Assembly (NCBI GenBank): GCA_034387635.1
Contig: JAOANU010000007.1
Span: 744,001-808,000, forward strand
From: Rhodosporidiobolus odoratus
Lineage: Eukaryota > Basidiomycota > Microbotryomycetes > Sporidiobolales > Sporidiobolaceae
DNA: 64,000 bases
Direction of reading: 5' to 3'
Shown: piece by piece, positions 33,700-49,033 of the stretch
Layout of the letters: each line of letters begins with the position of its first letter
Numbering within the stretch: position 1 is the stretch's first letter
Notes under the pieces: generated by a model
Seen by the model: only the letters and a program-made list of their open reading frames with translations
Told to the model about the DNA's origin: nothing
The model's database searches: none
Translations under genes and position numbers: made by a program

Positions 33700-35133
33700 A
33701 GGGGGTAGGTGCGTCGGAGGTGGGCGGAGAGCGTGCAATTATGCGCCGTTGACTAGAGTGAGCGTATCTCCGACGGCTGCTTGAGTGTCAAGTGGAAGGA
33801 AGCGAGGGGTTTGAGGAGGGGGCGCGTCCGTTCAAAGGGCGAAGGAGGGGAAGGGGAAACAAGAGGGACGTGGGTTGGGTAATGCCTGATAGCCAGATAC
33901 GCGTAGAGCGTGTTTCCCTGTAGCCAAGTAGAGAGTGTTGCAAGAACAGGAGAAGAGCGAGTCCGAGTCCCCCCCAGTCGACAGTCGGCGAGGAGAGAAA
34001 AGGGGGAACTTCATAAACGTTGCAGGATCTCCTTCATATACCCAGCACGATACTATCAAGCTTCCCTATACATTGAAGAAGATAAGCACGCCGCGCCAAA
34101 GGTGAACGCGGGGTTCAAGCATGCGCAATCAGCACAGAAACAGCAGGAAAAGACGTGAAAAGACTGTTTGCTCCGTTTCGTGTCGCGCTCGTGGCGAGCC
34201 AAGCCCGGCAAGCCAGCCACGTAGCCAGATCGGAACCAGCACACAGAGGGCGATGAAGCAGAGAAGGTGGCGGAGGCGCCACGCAGCGTCGGCAAGAAAT
34301 GCAGCAACCCGAAACCCAACCACATCCAGCCAGAGTCGCGGGGCGCATCGGCCGCTGACGGCTGACGACTGCGGGCCATAGGCGTACAGTCGATAAGAGA
34401 CTGCGCGCTTGCACAGATGCTGGTGGGAAGAAGCCGAAAGCGAGTCGAAGAGTTGCAGAAGCGGAGCTGTCACGCGTTGCCAAGTCGGCAGCGGCCTCGT
34501 GGCAAGCACGCCAGCACAGCAGCATACACAGCCTACTGACTGCTAAAGACGACGAGCAGAAAGAAGACCGTTAGCCGTCGCCGTTGACCATGACCAGAAG
34601 GAGGAAGAAAAGGAAAGCGCACCTTCCGAAAGCGTCGACCTTTTACACCGGGCTCTTGATACGTCTGTTTGAGGTCGCCATGCCTTTTCCCGTGGTTTTC
34701 CGCTGGTGCACACCACGGACAGAATCTGCACACGCGGTACGCTTACACCGCCGCGGCAAGGCAAGGAGGAAAGGAAGTAAAAAGATAGCGGAGGGGAAAA
34801 AGCAGGAAGGCATCAAGGATCCGCTGTGCTGCCTCTGTACAGTTTGATCCCTGCTTCCCGCTCTACTTTTGAACCGTCACGTACGCTCGAACCCACACCC
34901 TTGGCTCAGAGGGATTGTCGACCACCGGCAAGGTTCAACGATCAGCAGGAGGAGAAGTCGCTGCACGCCGCCCTGTCGTCCTTGTCCAGCGCATCCTTGA
35001 CCGCGGCTCCTGCCAGTTGAGCACAGGCATGATCCGGTTCGTCGAGTTGACGAGGACATCGGAGGTTGGGGCGGGCCAAGCTGGGAAGAGGGCGGAGCTG
35101 ACACGAGTCAGTCTGGTTGCGCAGCTGATTACG
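33700..35133. other. Intergenic region between divergent RasGAP and Medusa-like genes
   Basis: About 1.4 kb with no supported exon chain. The crossing open frames have no recognisable motif. It probably carries two promoters and long 5' leaders, as developmental regulators such as Medusa often have. Confidence 0.5.
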
Positions 35134-38952
<3,819 letters not shown>

Positions 38953-39523
38953 TTGGGTTGGATCGAGCGGTTTTCGTCACATCCTTTCGGTTTTTTTTCT
39001 CTCTTCTCTCGCTTTCGAGTTGTACCCCCCTCGGTCCCCTTCATCCCTTCTTTACCCCACCCGGAAAATGCGCGCCCGTCCGGCTCGTGCTCGTGCTTGT
39101 TGTCGTTGGTTCGGTGTGGCAGTTCGCGATTGAGGAGTTCCGGAATTTCCTCCTCCTTTCCCTCGTCTTCTCTCTCTGTTATGTGCGGATGTCAAGCTTT
39201 GTAGTTGTGTTGTCGCGCGATTTTGTGTGTGGTATATCAGTGCTTGTTTGTCTACTCTATCCAGCCCAGGGAGGGGAGAGTAGTTGAGAAAACGAAAGAA
39301 GTTCGAACTTGTTCCGCTTCGCCCAGCTCGACCACCCTCACCTCGCTCCTCTCACACGGCTCACTCTTGCCACCCACTCTTACCAAAAGCTACCAGTAGC
39401 ACTCTCTAGGTTCTTCTTAGCCTCTTCCACCCCGACTCTACCGAAACCACGAGCGACCAGATTCGCCATCCTTTTTGAACCTCTCCCTCTGTCACTCGCA
39501 ACTCTAGATCCAACTCGTCAAAG

Positions 39524-42500
39524 ATGACTTCTGTGGTTGGTCTTGGTGCGTTGCAACCCTCTCTGACACACTCCGTCGTCGAGCGCAATGGCTAACACTG
39601 TCGTTACAACGGACAGACATCGGTCAGTATGGCTCCAAGGTTCGCTCCTCTCATACCTTATCAATACCATGGCGGTAGCAAGCGGTCCTCTCCGGAAGAA
39701 TGCACTGCCTAACCTTCCCACTCGGCGTAACAGATCGGTGCTGCCCGTAACCGTGGCATCGACATCCTCGTGAACGAGGTCAGCAACAGGGCTACCCCGT
39801 ACGTTCTCTCACTTTACGACAAGGACTTGCTTCGAGCCTTGCTGACAAACCTCCTCGTGCGCTCTACCCACTCCCGCTTGCCATTCGACCGTTGCTCGAC
39901 TTTTCCCATTGGGTTTCCTCTTCTTCTTGCCTCGGCCTCTTTTTCGCCTTTCTTACGCCCTCTACAATCCGTCGTACAACCCGTCGTACGGATCTCAGCT
40001 CCCTCGTTGCTTTCGGTCCCCGCTCTCGCATGATCGGAGAGTCGGCCAAGACTCAGGAGACTTCCAACTTCCGCAACACGGTCGGATCCCTCAAGAGGCT
40101 TATTGGACGAACCATCGAGTGCGTTTTTCTTCCGTTGCTGATGTTCTCGTTCTGCTTATACTGACAATGTATGCTGGCTTGCAGCGACCCGGATGTCGAG
40201 GTTGAGAAGCAGTTCTTGAACGCTGAGGTTGTCAAGGTTGGAAACACCGTCGGTGTCAACGTGCGTATCGATAGCTGCTTCATCGCCTTCTGCTCTTCTC
40301 CTCGCTCGTGCATGCGATGAGAGTCATCAAAGTCTGACAATTCTCGATGCAGGTCAACTACCTCGGCGAGCAAACCACCTTCTCTGCCACTCAGCTCTAC
40401 GCCTCTTTCCTCGCCAAGCTCCGCGACACCGCCGCTTCTGAGCTCAAGTCTGCGGTCAACGACGTCGCCATCGCTGTCCCCGTCTGGTACACCGAGGCTC
40501 AGCGCCGCGCCGTTATGGACGCTGCCCAGATCGCTGGCCTCAACGTCCTCCGCCTCATCAACGACACCACCGCCACTGCCCTCAACTACGGTATCACCAA
40601 GACTGACCTCCCCGCTCCCGAAGAACCCTCGAAGAACATCGCCTTTGTCGACATCGGTCACTCGGACTATGCTGTTACCATTGCCTCTTTCAACAAGGGC
40701 CAGCTCGTCGTCCGCGCGACTGCCTTTGACCGTCACTTTGGTGGACGTGACTTCGATCTTGCCTTGGTCAAACACTTCTCTGAGGAGTTCAGGACCAAGT
40801 ACAAGATCGATGTCGCGTCCAACAAGAAGGCCGTCTTCCGTCTCACCGCCGCCGTCGAAAAGCTCAAGAAGATCCTCTCTGCCAACGCCGTCGCTCCCCT
40901 CTCCGTCGAGAGCATCATGGAAGACATTGACGCGTCGTCGACCATGGAGCGCGAGGCTTTCGAGGCTCTCATTGCCCCTCTCCTCGAGAAGGCCACCGCT
41001 CCCCTCGAGGCTGCCCTCGCCGCCTCTGGCTTGAAGAAGGAGGACATTGAGGCCATTGAGCTCGTCGGTGGATCCACCCGTGTCCCCGCCCTCAAGCAAA
41101 AGATTCAGGACTACTTCGGCCGCCCCCTCTCCCTCACCTCCAACGCCGACGAGGCCATCGCGCGTGGTGCCACCCTCGCTTGCGCCCAGTCTTCGCCCGT
41201 CTTCCGCGTCCGCGAATTCACCACCTCCGACGCTCAACTCTTCCCCATCAAGCTCTGCTGGGAGGCTTCCGCCTCTGCCCCGGAAGACGAGGGTACCGAA
41301 CTCGAAGCCTTCCCCGTCGGTAACGCCATCCCTTCGACCAAGGTTCTCTCCTTCTCCCGTTCCGAGCCGTTCGACCTCGAGGCTCGCTATGCCAACCCGG
41401 AACAACTTCCCGGGGGTATCAACCCCTTCATCGGTCGTTACACCGTCAAGGGCGTCAAGGCTCCTCTCGAGGGCGCCAAGAACACGGTCAAGGTCAAGGC
41501 TCGCCTCAACCTTTCCGGTCTTCTCACTTTCGAGGGTGCGACCCTTTACGAGCAGGGACCCGAGGAGGACGCCCCGGCTGCTGCTGCTGCGCCGATGGAG
41601 ACTGACGCCCCAGCTGCCAGTGAGGGTGAAGCAGCCGTCCCCGTGACCAACGCCGCTGAAGAAACCAAGAAGGTTCGCAAGCAGACCAAGACGGCCCTTC
41701 CTACTTCGGCGGCTACCCTCGCTTTGGACAAGAGCTTGTTGGATGATTTTACGGGCAAGGAGGGAGAGATGTGGGCTACCGACAAGTTGGTGCTCGAGAC
41801 TGAGGACAGGAAGAATGCGTTGGAGGAGAGCGTTTACGATGTCAGGGAAAAGGTGCGATCCTCGAGCTTCTTTCTCTGTTCCTTACTTCCCCGCTTTCCC
41901 TCAAGATCCGTTCCCTTGCCAACCGCACTCTGTGCAATGGCTGACGTGTTCTTCCATATCTCATTCGCCTGTTCTTCCCTTCCTCTGCCTCATCTCCTCT
42001 CGCGCCGAATCCGACCTGTTTGAACTCTCTTCGCCTACCTTCCCCCCTCCCCCCTCTTCAGCTCGAGGGTGCCTGGAAGAAGTACGCCGCTGCGGAAGAT
42101 GCCGAGAAGCTCCGCGAGCTCGCGTCTCAGGCGGAGGACTGGCTCTACTCGGAGGAGGGTGCGTTCCATTGTTCCCTTTTCCGTTCTTTCCGCGCCCGTG
42201 GACCCCCCTCTCTCCATGTTCCCTCGGCTGTCATATTCAGTAGACTGACGCTATTTGCTTGTGCTTGCTTGTCCCTGGCAGGTGAGGATGCGACCAAGTC
42301 GGCCTACGTCGAGCGCCTCAACCTCATCAAGACCGTTTCGGACCCGATCGCCCTCCGCGTCAAGGAACAAGACGCCCGTCCTCGCGCCGCCGCCGAACTC
42401 CGTGAACTCCTCCAGGGTTACAACGAAAAGCTCAACAACTCGTCTGAAGTCGAGCACATTCCTCAAGACAAGCTTCAAACCGTGATCGAGCAGGTCGCCA

Positions 42501-42784
42501 ACGCCGAGAGTTGGTTGTCCAACAAGCTTGCCTCGCAGGCAGAAAAGACGCCGAGTGAGAAGTTGAGCATTACCAGCGAGGACATCAAGAAGAGGAAGGA
42601 AGAGGTCTTCAATGTGGTCCAGCCTATCATCACCATCCCGAAGCCCAAGGCGCCTAAGGAGGAGGAGCCGAAGAAGGAGGAGGCGCCCAAGGCTGACGAG
42701 GAGATGAAGGACGAGCCGGCCAAGTCGGAGGAGGTTCCCGCTGCCGCCGGTGGAGAGGACGCCGCCATGAACGACCTCGACTAA
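39524..42784 (+). CDS. SSE1: Hsp110-type Hsp70 chaperone, nucleotide-exchange factor Sse1
   Basis: Starts MTSVVGL, with short exons completing the ATPase N-terminus ([45 protein letters not shown]). The large exon (40353-41851) carries the Hsp110 features [60 protein letters not shown] and [20 protein letters not shown]. The substrate-binding half has the acidic linker [20 protein letters not shown]. The helical tail ([20 protein letters not shown], then [20 protein letters not shown]) ends with a Lys/Glu-rich stretch and AAMNDLD. Hsp110 proteins act in the cytosol to exchange nucleotide on Hsp70 and hold unfolded clients. Codon use is strongly biased to C-ending codons, a sign of high expression. 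The minus-strand frame 40053-41405 is its shadow. Confidence 0.97.
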
Positions 42785-42785
42785 G

Positions 42786-42823
42786 CCGCTTCGCTTCGCT
42801 TCGCTTCGCTTCGCTTCGCTTCG
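42786..42823. repeat. GCTTC pentanucleotide repeat just after the Sse1 stop
   Basis: About seven GCTTC units begin four bases after the stop codon at 42784 and run into a C tract. Located in the 3' UTR. Confidence 0.95.
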
Positions 42824-43206
42824 CCCCCCCTCCTCTCTCCCACCATTCACACTACATCCTCTCTTCATCACACCTCTACGTCGTCGCCCGTCGTTGCCGT
42901 CGTCTTCCTTTGTCTATTTCCGCGCGACATTTCTCCCTCCCCCTATTCCCTCGTCACCTCTCTCTTCTGTACCCTACTCCCCCTTTGCAGAAGGTTTGAT
43001 TGAAAAGAACTAGAGTTTGTCCCCGTTCTTCACACTCCCGAGAGCAGGGCAGGAAACCAGCCTAGTTGGGTTCCGGTCGGCGACAGTGTACAGCCGACAC
43101 AATCGATAACCGCGATTCGTACCACCATCGTAAGATTGATCTGTCTATGACCCCTGCCGTGGCAGCAGAACCTACCCAGATATAGCTTATGCGTAACGTA
43201 GCACCT

Positions 43207-43470
43207 CTAGTCGTCACGGCCGCGGCCGCCGCCGTCTTCTGCCCGTCTCGAGAGGCTTTCCTCCTTTCCCCGGTTCAAAGGAGTCGCGCTCTTTGCCATT
43301 TTCTCAACCACCTGCGCGCCACAGTCATCTGGACATCCCGCTGACCCGGTTTCTTTCAGCAGCTCCTTGCCGGCCGCAGAGGAGGGTTGACCATACATTC
43401 CCTTGTGCCTATCATCGCTTGAGCAATTCCGTTCCTGGCAAGCTAGGAGCTCAGAGTACGACGATGACAT
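43207..43470 (-). CDS. Short hypothetical ORF, weak
   Basis: ATG-initiated frame of 87 codons, MSSSYSELLACQERNCSSDD onward, ending in a Gly/Arg/Asp tail (GGGRGRDD). Polar, cysteine-containing and without a known motif. Possible upstream exons on the same strand (43500-43800, containing LDTHCFSLLSDLLNCEQDRL) lie opposite the Sse1 fragment region. No clear splice chain, so it may be chance. Confidence 0.25.
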   Translation of the reverse strand: MSSSYSELLACQERNCSSDDRHKGMYGQPSSAAGKELLKETGSAGCPDDCGAQVVEKMAKSATPLNRGKEESLSRRAEDGGGRGRDD

Positions 43471-43918
43471 GTGTTCTGGTGTGCTAGCTTACCGTCAGGA
43501 GGTAGGAGGTACACAGTGCGCCTGCGTAAGCTTGAGACGATCGGGCAAAGTGGCGGCGGCATAGCAGGTATGACTTCAGTCAGGAGCTTTGCCGCCTAGC
43601 TGCCCTTCCATCGAGTGTCCAGCGTATTCTTTCGCATGGTATACGACCGAACTCGTGTCTGGGCAGCTTCTCAGCGAGAAGGCGATCTTGCTCGCAGTTG
43701 AGAAGGTCAGAAAGGAGGGAGAAGCAGTGAGTATCGAGGCCAGCAAGCACGGTTGCATACCCTTGTAGCGCCTTGTCCAAGCTTGAGCCTGCTGATACCG
43801 TGCATAGGTAGACGGAGGTCAAAGGAGGCTCGGGGACAAAGCTGTCCCAATCACTCGAGGTGTGGTAAGACCGAATCAAGCGGTTTTGCAACAGCTCGCA
43901 GAACGAAAGCAGGCGTAT

Positions 43919-44165
43919 CGTCGAGCAGGTCGCCAACACCGAGAATTGGTTGTCCAACAAGCTTGCGAGTCGGGCAGAAAGGCTTGCAAGTGAGACATTG
44001 GGCATCACCAGCGAAGAGATCAGGAAGAGGAAGGAAGTCGTCTTCGATGTGGTCCCGCCTATCATCACGGTTCCGAAGCCCAAGGTGCCCAAGGAGGAGG
44101 AGCAGGGGGGGAAGGAAGTTCTAAGGCTGACAAGGGATAAGGAGGCGAGGGACGAGCCAAGGGTC
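43919..44165 (+). pseudogene. Decayed duplicate of the Sse1 3' coding end
   Basis: Near-identical in order to 42479-42724 of the Sse1 gene. The copy reads [20 protein letters not shown] and TSEEIRKRKEVVFDVVPPII where the parent reads [20 protein letters not shown] and [20 protein letters not shown]. Both continue into the KPK(V/A)PKEEE segment. After 44100 an insertion of G bases shifts the frame and the parent frame soon hits a stop, so it cannot encode the parental tail. It has no start codon, ATPase or linker. This is a partial segmental duplication about 1.1 kb downstream of the source, now diverged by many substitutions. Confidence 0.85.
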
Positions 44166-44289
44166 GCGGCAATTCCACCTTTGGTGGTCGACCAGCTGCT
44201 GAGCAAAGGGAGAGCGGAAAGTCTGTGTTGTGCAGCTACCGCTTGTTGCCCCTGCCGTGCGGTAACTGCCTGGCGTGGCGAGTAAAGCT

Positions 44290-45401
44290 CCCATTCCTTT
44301 TTGAGAAGGCCATCCTTGACCTCTTCTTTACTTAGTCCTTATTTTCGAGCTCAAGCCCATATGGGCAAGGGTACACATACTGCCCTATTTACTTCGTGTT
44401 CAAGCCAGCAACAAGCTTCACGCGCCCCGGAGGCTCTTCAAATCTTTCCCTCGCCCTCCTGCCCCTCGTACTGTTGAAGTCCTCCAAACCTCCTCCTCGG
44501 AAAGTAGGACGTACTGGACGGGTTGTCGAGGTTCCCCTGCTCGTTGTACGAGTTGAGAGTCGTCTTGGACCCAGTCAGAGAATAAGCTGAAGACATGTTC
44601 GAACACAAACGGTCGAGCGACGTCAACATCAACGCATCCAAGGAAAAAGGGGAAGAGTCAGCTCGAGTCTCCGCCGCTGCACCGTAGCTCGAGCAAGCAA
44701 AAAAAGTACAGGCTCACCACTGTGATGCGTTTGCCCCACGGGGTGAAGCTTGTCGTCGTTGCCGGGGAGAGCGGCCAGGGAGGAAATTGGTGAGAAAGGT
44801 GGAGCTAAGGGGCAAAACGGAGAAGGAAGAGGACAGACTAGCCATGATATCGGAGTACGGTAGGGTAGCGAGGAATATAGGTGACAGTAGAGTGAAGGTG
44901 TAAGAAGGAAGGAAGAGAAAAGAGAGTGAGTGAGAAAGTGGGGAGTCAAAAACGAAGAGCTTCCGTTCTCACAATCAGTACGCAGTCTTGCTTCCCGAAG
45001 CAGCGTACACACTCAGGCTATACTGGCGTCCCTGACAAAAGAGCCCGACAGAGAATGTAAGGACAAGCACGATTTTCTTTGCACAAGTTTGGCTTTGAAA
45101 GTTGACTATGGTAAGGTGAAACAAAAGTTACAGATGAGAATAAGGGGGGCGAGTAAGGTGAAAAAGAACGGGATATTACGAGTGTTGGGATTGACTTGTG
45201 CAGACTAGACACAGACGAAGAAACAGAAGGATTCGAGTATTGGACGAAAAAAGGGTCTATAAGTAGTGAATTTGGGAATCGATATTCAGATCTGCAAGCG
45301 AGCCTATAAGCAGTAGAGAGAAACAACTGTCAGCCGAAGCACGAGAGGTGCACGCGAGTACAGGAGTAAGGCGTACCTCGTTGGAATGACAAGCATTCTC
45401 T
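44290..45401. other. Intergenic region with weak minus-strand ORFs
   Basis: The minus-strand frame 44641-44438 starts MDALMLTSLDRLCSNMSSAY and runs to RRRFGGLQQYEGQEGEG. An upstream ATG at about 44853 reads MASLSSSFSVLPLSSTFLTN. A splice joining the two is not convincing. This may be a small unrecognised minus-strand gene (44438-44853). The rest, to 45401, is AT-richer and holds the downstream side of the Slm-like gene. Confidence 0.35.
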
Positions 45402-48182
45402 TTACTCCTTTGCCACAACCGCCTTCTCCTCCTCGTGGTGATCCTCACCCTTCACGCTCCCGCCCGCCTGACTCCCCGAATGTCCGCCGAGAGCCTCGAC
45501 AAACCTCCCAAGGAACCCAGGCTTGTTCTCATGGAACTCGACCTCTTGGGGTTCATCGCTGTCACTTCCACTTCCCTCTTCCTCCTCCTCCTCTTGGCCA
45601 TCGTGAGCCTGAGAGGTGGCAGCGCCGGGGGGTCCGGCCGGAGCGGCAGGCGCGGGAGAAGCAGCGGCGGCGGGGCCCTTCTTCTCTGCCGCGTAACCAG
45701 TTGAGGCGAGCTGAATGCCAGAGCCTTCAGCGGGGACGGAGTAAGGGGGCGCGTCGGAGGTCGCGGCGGGAGCGGTGGAAGCCGAAGTCCCGACAGCCGG
45801 AGCGAGGTGAACTGGCGCGTTGGGCTGAGCCGGGGTGTAGCTTTGCGAGGTCGAAGGCTCGGCAGCGCGCTCTTGCTCCTGGTGGTGAAGACCGTGACCG
45901 GAGGCGTGAGCGTGGTGGTTGTGGTGGCGGTGGCCGTGCTCCTCCTCCTCCTCCGTCTCGTACTCGCTCTCTTCCTCCTCAACCGAAGAGCCCTCCTCGT
46001 CGGACTCGAACTCATCTTCCTCGTCGGTAACGTAGCCGGCAGCGCGAACGGCAGCGGGGACGGGGCCAGAGCGGTCGAACGGCTCGGAAGCGGTGACTGT
46101 GGAGGGGAACAGAGAAGAGGGATTGTTACCTCGAGTCATCGAACGAGGCCGAGAAAGAACGTACGGTAAACCTTCGAGAGCTGCTTGCAGTCGTTCCACC
46201 ACTCGAGCATCTCGTCGTGACTCCTGGCACGGAAAGTGTAGCTAGCGTTGCTAGCGAAGAATCCATTCTTCTGACCAACATCCCCACCGATCGACTTCTT
46301 GCCCTCAATGTGGAACTTGTGGCTGCGAGCGTGAGCGGTAGTCGGAGCGCCAAGGGTGCACTCGGGAAGGAAGAGCGAGAGCTCAGGCATGGGGTGCTTA
46401 GAGAGGTCGCTCGTGGGGTATTCGTGGAGGTAACCGGCAGGGGTGAGGACGTAAAAGGACTCCTTGTAGGTCTTGGTGTACCTCTTCTTGCGCTCGAGGA
46501 TGCCCTGGTGAACGGGGAGGACGGAGGGATCGTCCTTACCGGGGTAGTTGATCGTCAACGGGTTGCGGAGAGGGGTCTCGGGGTCGAGAAGGTACTCGGA
46601 GCGGGAGGCGAAGGCGATCCACTCGGTAGTAGGCGCGACCGAGCGCATGAGCTGACCCATGGCCTGCCACGTCTCCTGGACCTGGCTCGAAGCGCGCGAG
46701 TTCCACTCGTCGAAAGTCTGCCAAGCCATCTGGATCGCACGGACAACTCCCTGTTTACGCAGATTGTCAGCGAGGGATGAAGCGAGATGAAGACGAGATC
46801 CGCACCTCTTCGAAGTGCTCCGAGTTTTGCTGCATGATGATGATACTCTTCTGAAGAGCGTTCTCCTCGTGAACCTGCTTTTGGAGCTGGCGAGCGACGA
46901 GAGAGTTGGTGTACCAGGGGTCATCCTTGGCAAGAATACCCATCGGGGTGTTCTTGGTGAGCGTGATGGACCTGGCCAGGTCGGTGATCATCTTGGTCGA
47001 GATTTCCCTCTCTTTGGCAACGCTAGCGGCGAGCTTGCCGGTGTCGGCGCGGATGTTCTGGATGTGAGCCTTGAGTTCGGTACGGAGCTTCTGAAGGTGC
47101 TGAACGATCGAGCCCTCGACGGTCTTGGCGAGGTTGGCATGGTGGTCTGCGTTGAGACGGGTGCGCTCGCGCTGTAGGAGAGAATGTCAGTACTGCACAA
47201 GAGCACAAGAAGAGGCATGGCCCGGCGAAAATGCGGAGGAGAGGTTGAAAAGTATGAACTCACGACGCCGTAGAAGATGTCTTGCACACCACCCTCGCCG
47301 AGGAACTGGTTACCCTCGCGCTGCGCACCCGAGAAGAGGTCAGTCTACATACGCAGGTTCAGGCAGAACAGGGGCGAGAACGCACGAAGGGGACCTGAAT
47401 GACACCTCCGAGCCTTTGGAGCTCCTTGGCAGTGTTGGCCTTCAGAAGCGCGAAAGTCAGTGAGGTACGGCGGCTGAAAAGGGAAGTTGACGCACCTCGA
47501 TGTCGGCGATACCCTCGAAGTAGGTGATGAGGTTCTTGACGAGACGCTTCCAGGCGGAAAAACGCTCGATCAGAATGTCGGAAGGGCGAAGCTCGGTAGG
47601 TCCTGCAAGGAGGAAGGACAGTCGAGCGGGAGAAGGAAATGAGGAAAAGGGAAGAATTGGGGCAAGAAGGATGGGTCAGTTCCGCATCGTAGGAAAGAAT
47701 GGCGAGTTGAGTTTGGCAGGGACAATGCACCAAGATAGCCTGGCAGCGTGGGCTCGCACCTGGCGTTTCCATCACGGGCACGGAAGCGTCCCCCCTCCAT
47801 TCTCCGGACTTGTCACCTGCGAGGTGTGGTGCGATCCGTCGCCGTCTCCTGCCGGTCGAGCCGCTGGACACACCCAAGGCATCCTCTGTCGCTCCTACTC
47901 ACCGCCCGCCTCTCAGCAATGCTCACTGCTGTCGAAGTGTTCGATGATCGACACCACCTTCCCGCCCCTCGGCCTAAGCTAGATGCCCATCTCCCACCCT
48001 CAATCCCACCGCAGACAACTCGGCGATAGTTTCCAAGACCCACCTGCAGCCTTCTGCTTCAACTGACTAGCCCTGCTTGCTACGCTAGAGCGACGAGAGA
48101 CGCCAGTCCTTTGGGTGTGAACCGATTGAGGACGAGGTTGACCGTGGGAAGCGCGAGAAGAGTTGGGGTGGTGGTAGTCCAT
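45402..48182 (-). CDS. Slm1/Slm2-like PH-domain protein, TORC2 effector
   Basis: Read from ATG at 48182: a basic N-terminus (MDYHHPNSSRASHGQPRPQS), a long intron, then a helical F-BAR-like region. Landmarks are GPTELRPSDILIERFSAWKR, LVKNLITYFEGIADIE, KMITDLARSITLTKNTPMGI and WYTNSLVARQLQKQVHEENA. The PH domain follows: VHQGILERKKRYTKTYKESF, YVLTPAGYLHEYPTSD and CTLGAPTTAHARSHKFHIEG, ending FRARSHDEMLEWWNDCKQLS. The C-terminus is a long acidic, His-rich and Ala/Pro-rich tail ending EEEKAVVAKE. In budding yeast, Slm1/2 bind PI(4,5)P2 at eisosomes and relay membrane stress to TORC2; the same localisation is likely here. The order helical domain, then PH domain, then acidic tail matches fungal Slm proteins. 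Confidence 0.9.
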
Positions 48183-48693
48183 GACTGTGCTTGTGCTCGT
48201 GTTGCTCTCGAGTCACAGCAGGCCAGAGCAGGGCGAGCGTGTAATGGGGAGAAGAAGAGGAGTCGAGATGGCGGGTTCCGCAATTACACCTCGTTGTAGA
48301 CCAATCAGACTCGCTTGTACTGCTGCAGGCTGGCTTGCGTAGACTAGTGTAGTCTCTCCCGACACGCTAGGCGAGCTCGTTGCTGCGTCCGAGTCGTAGC
48401 GGGATGACTCGTTTTCACCTCGTCATGCCAACTCGCCAACCTTTCCTTCAAAACGCGGCATACTCGAAGGCATCCCAGCCTCGAGAGAGCACCTACTATA
48501 CTTCCCTGGCACGGATCACTCGGCCGAACGCCAGGACAGCGTCAGCGGCCTCCAGTTTCTTTCTCCCTTCTCTTCTTCCCATGGGCCGATCGACGAGGTC
48601 CCAACCTTTCCAGCTTCCTCTGCTGCACTGCGCTGTCGTATCTTCAACTCTGTGCTTTCACAGTGTACTTTCCGTCGCGCTTGCTGCCCAGCC

Positions 48694-49033
48694 ATGTCCG
48701 GTCATTTTGGCAACTTCCGCCGCTGGCGTCCGTCCTTAGCCTCGTCCAATCGTTCCCCAGCTTCACGACATTCTCTACCCGCCGTGTCAGCCGTCATGGG
48801 TGACGACACGCGCGGTAAGGCTTCTCGCGCCCCCCTATCTTCTGTTCTCCACTTTCTCGTTTCGCCAACCAGCAATGCACATGTTCGCAAAGCCAGAACT
48901 TTCGCTATACAAGTACATGAGAGTACGACTACCAGAACATCCTACAAACTGCCCAGCTTCTAAAACTACAAACCAGCTGGCACTGAGAAAACCTCCGCAC
49001 ACGCCGGTCCAGTCCAGGATTCACTGCTCGTGA
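48694..49033 (+). CDS. Possible small two-exon gene, weak
   Basis: ATG at 48694 gives MSGHFGNFRRWRPSLASSNR and ends MGDDTR before a GTAAGG donor (about 48814). The next exon, after CCAACCAG, reads AMHMFAKPELSLYKYMRVRL and stops at 49033. The last 13 bases overlap the end of the convergent HMG-box gene. No family recognised. Composition is acceptable, but upstream sequence to 48380 also has Ser-rich open frames, so gene limits are doubtful. Confidence 0.25.

Noticed and set aside
33900..34900. Search for tRNA or small RNA genes in gaps
   Set aside because: No B-box GGTTCGAATCC-like sequence or cloverleaf was evident in this or the other gaps I read; only visual inspection was possible.
39285..39320. 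Possible heat-shock element upstream of Sse1
   Set aside because: GAA and TTC blocks are present but not at the required two-base spacing; no consensus nGAAnnTTCn array.
40053..41405. Long minus-strand ORF (450 codons) opposite Sse1
   Set aside because: Antisense shadow of the highly biased Hsp110 exon; Leu/Gly/Glu-rich with no recognisable motif.
43580..44206. Minus-strand ORF of 208 codons over the Sse1 fragment
   Set aside because: Half of it is the antisense of the duplicated Sse1 tail. The other half (LDTHCFSLLSDLLNCEQDRL) is intriguing but has no splice chain or family.
45386..46169. Plus-strand ORFs opposite the Slm-like gene tail
   Set aside because: Shadows of an acidic, His-rich region on the minus strand.
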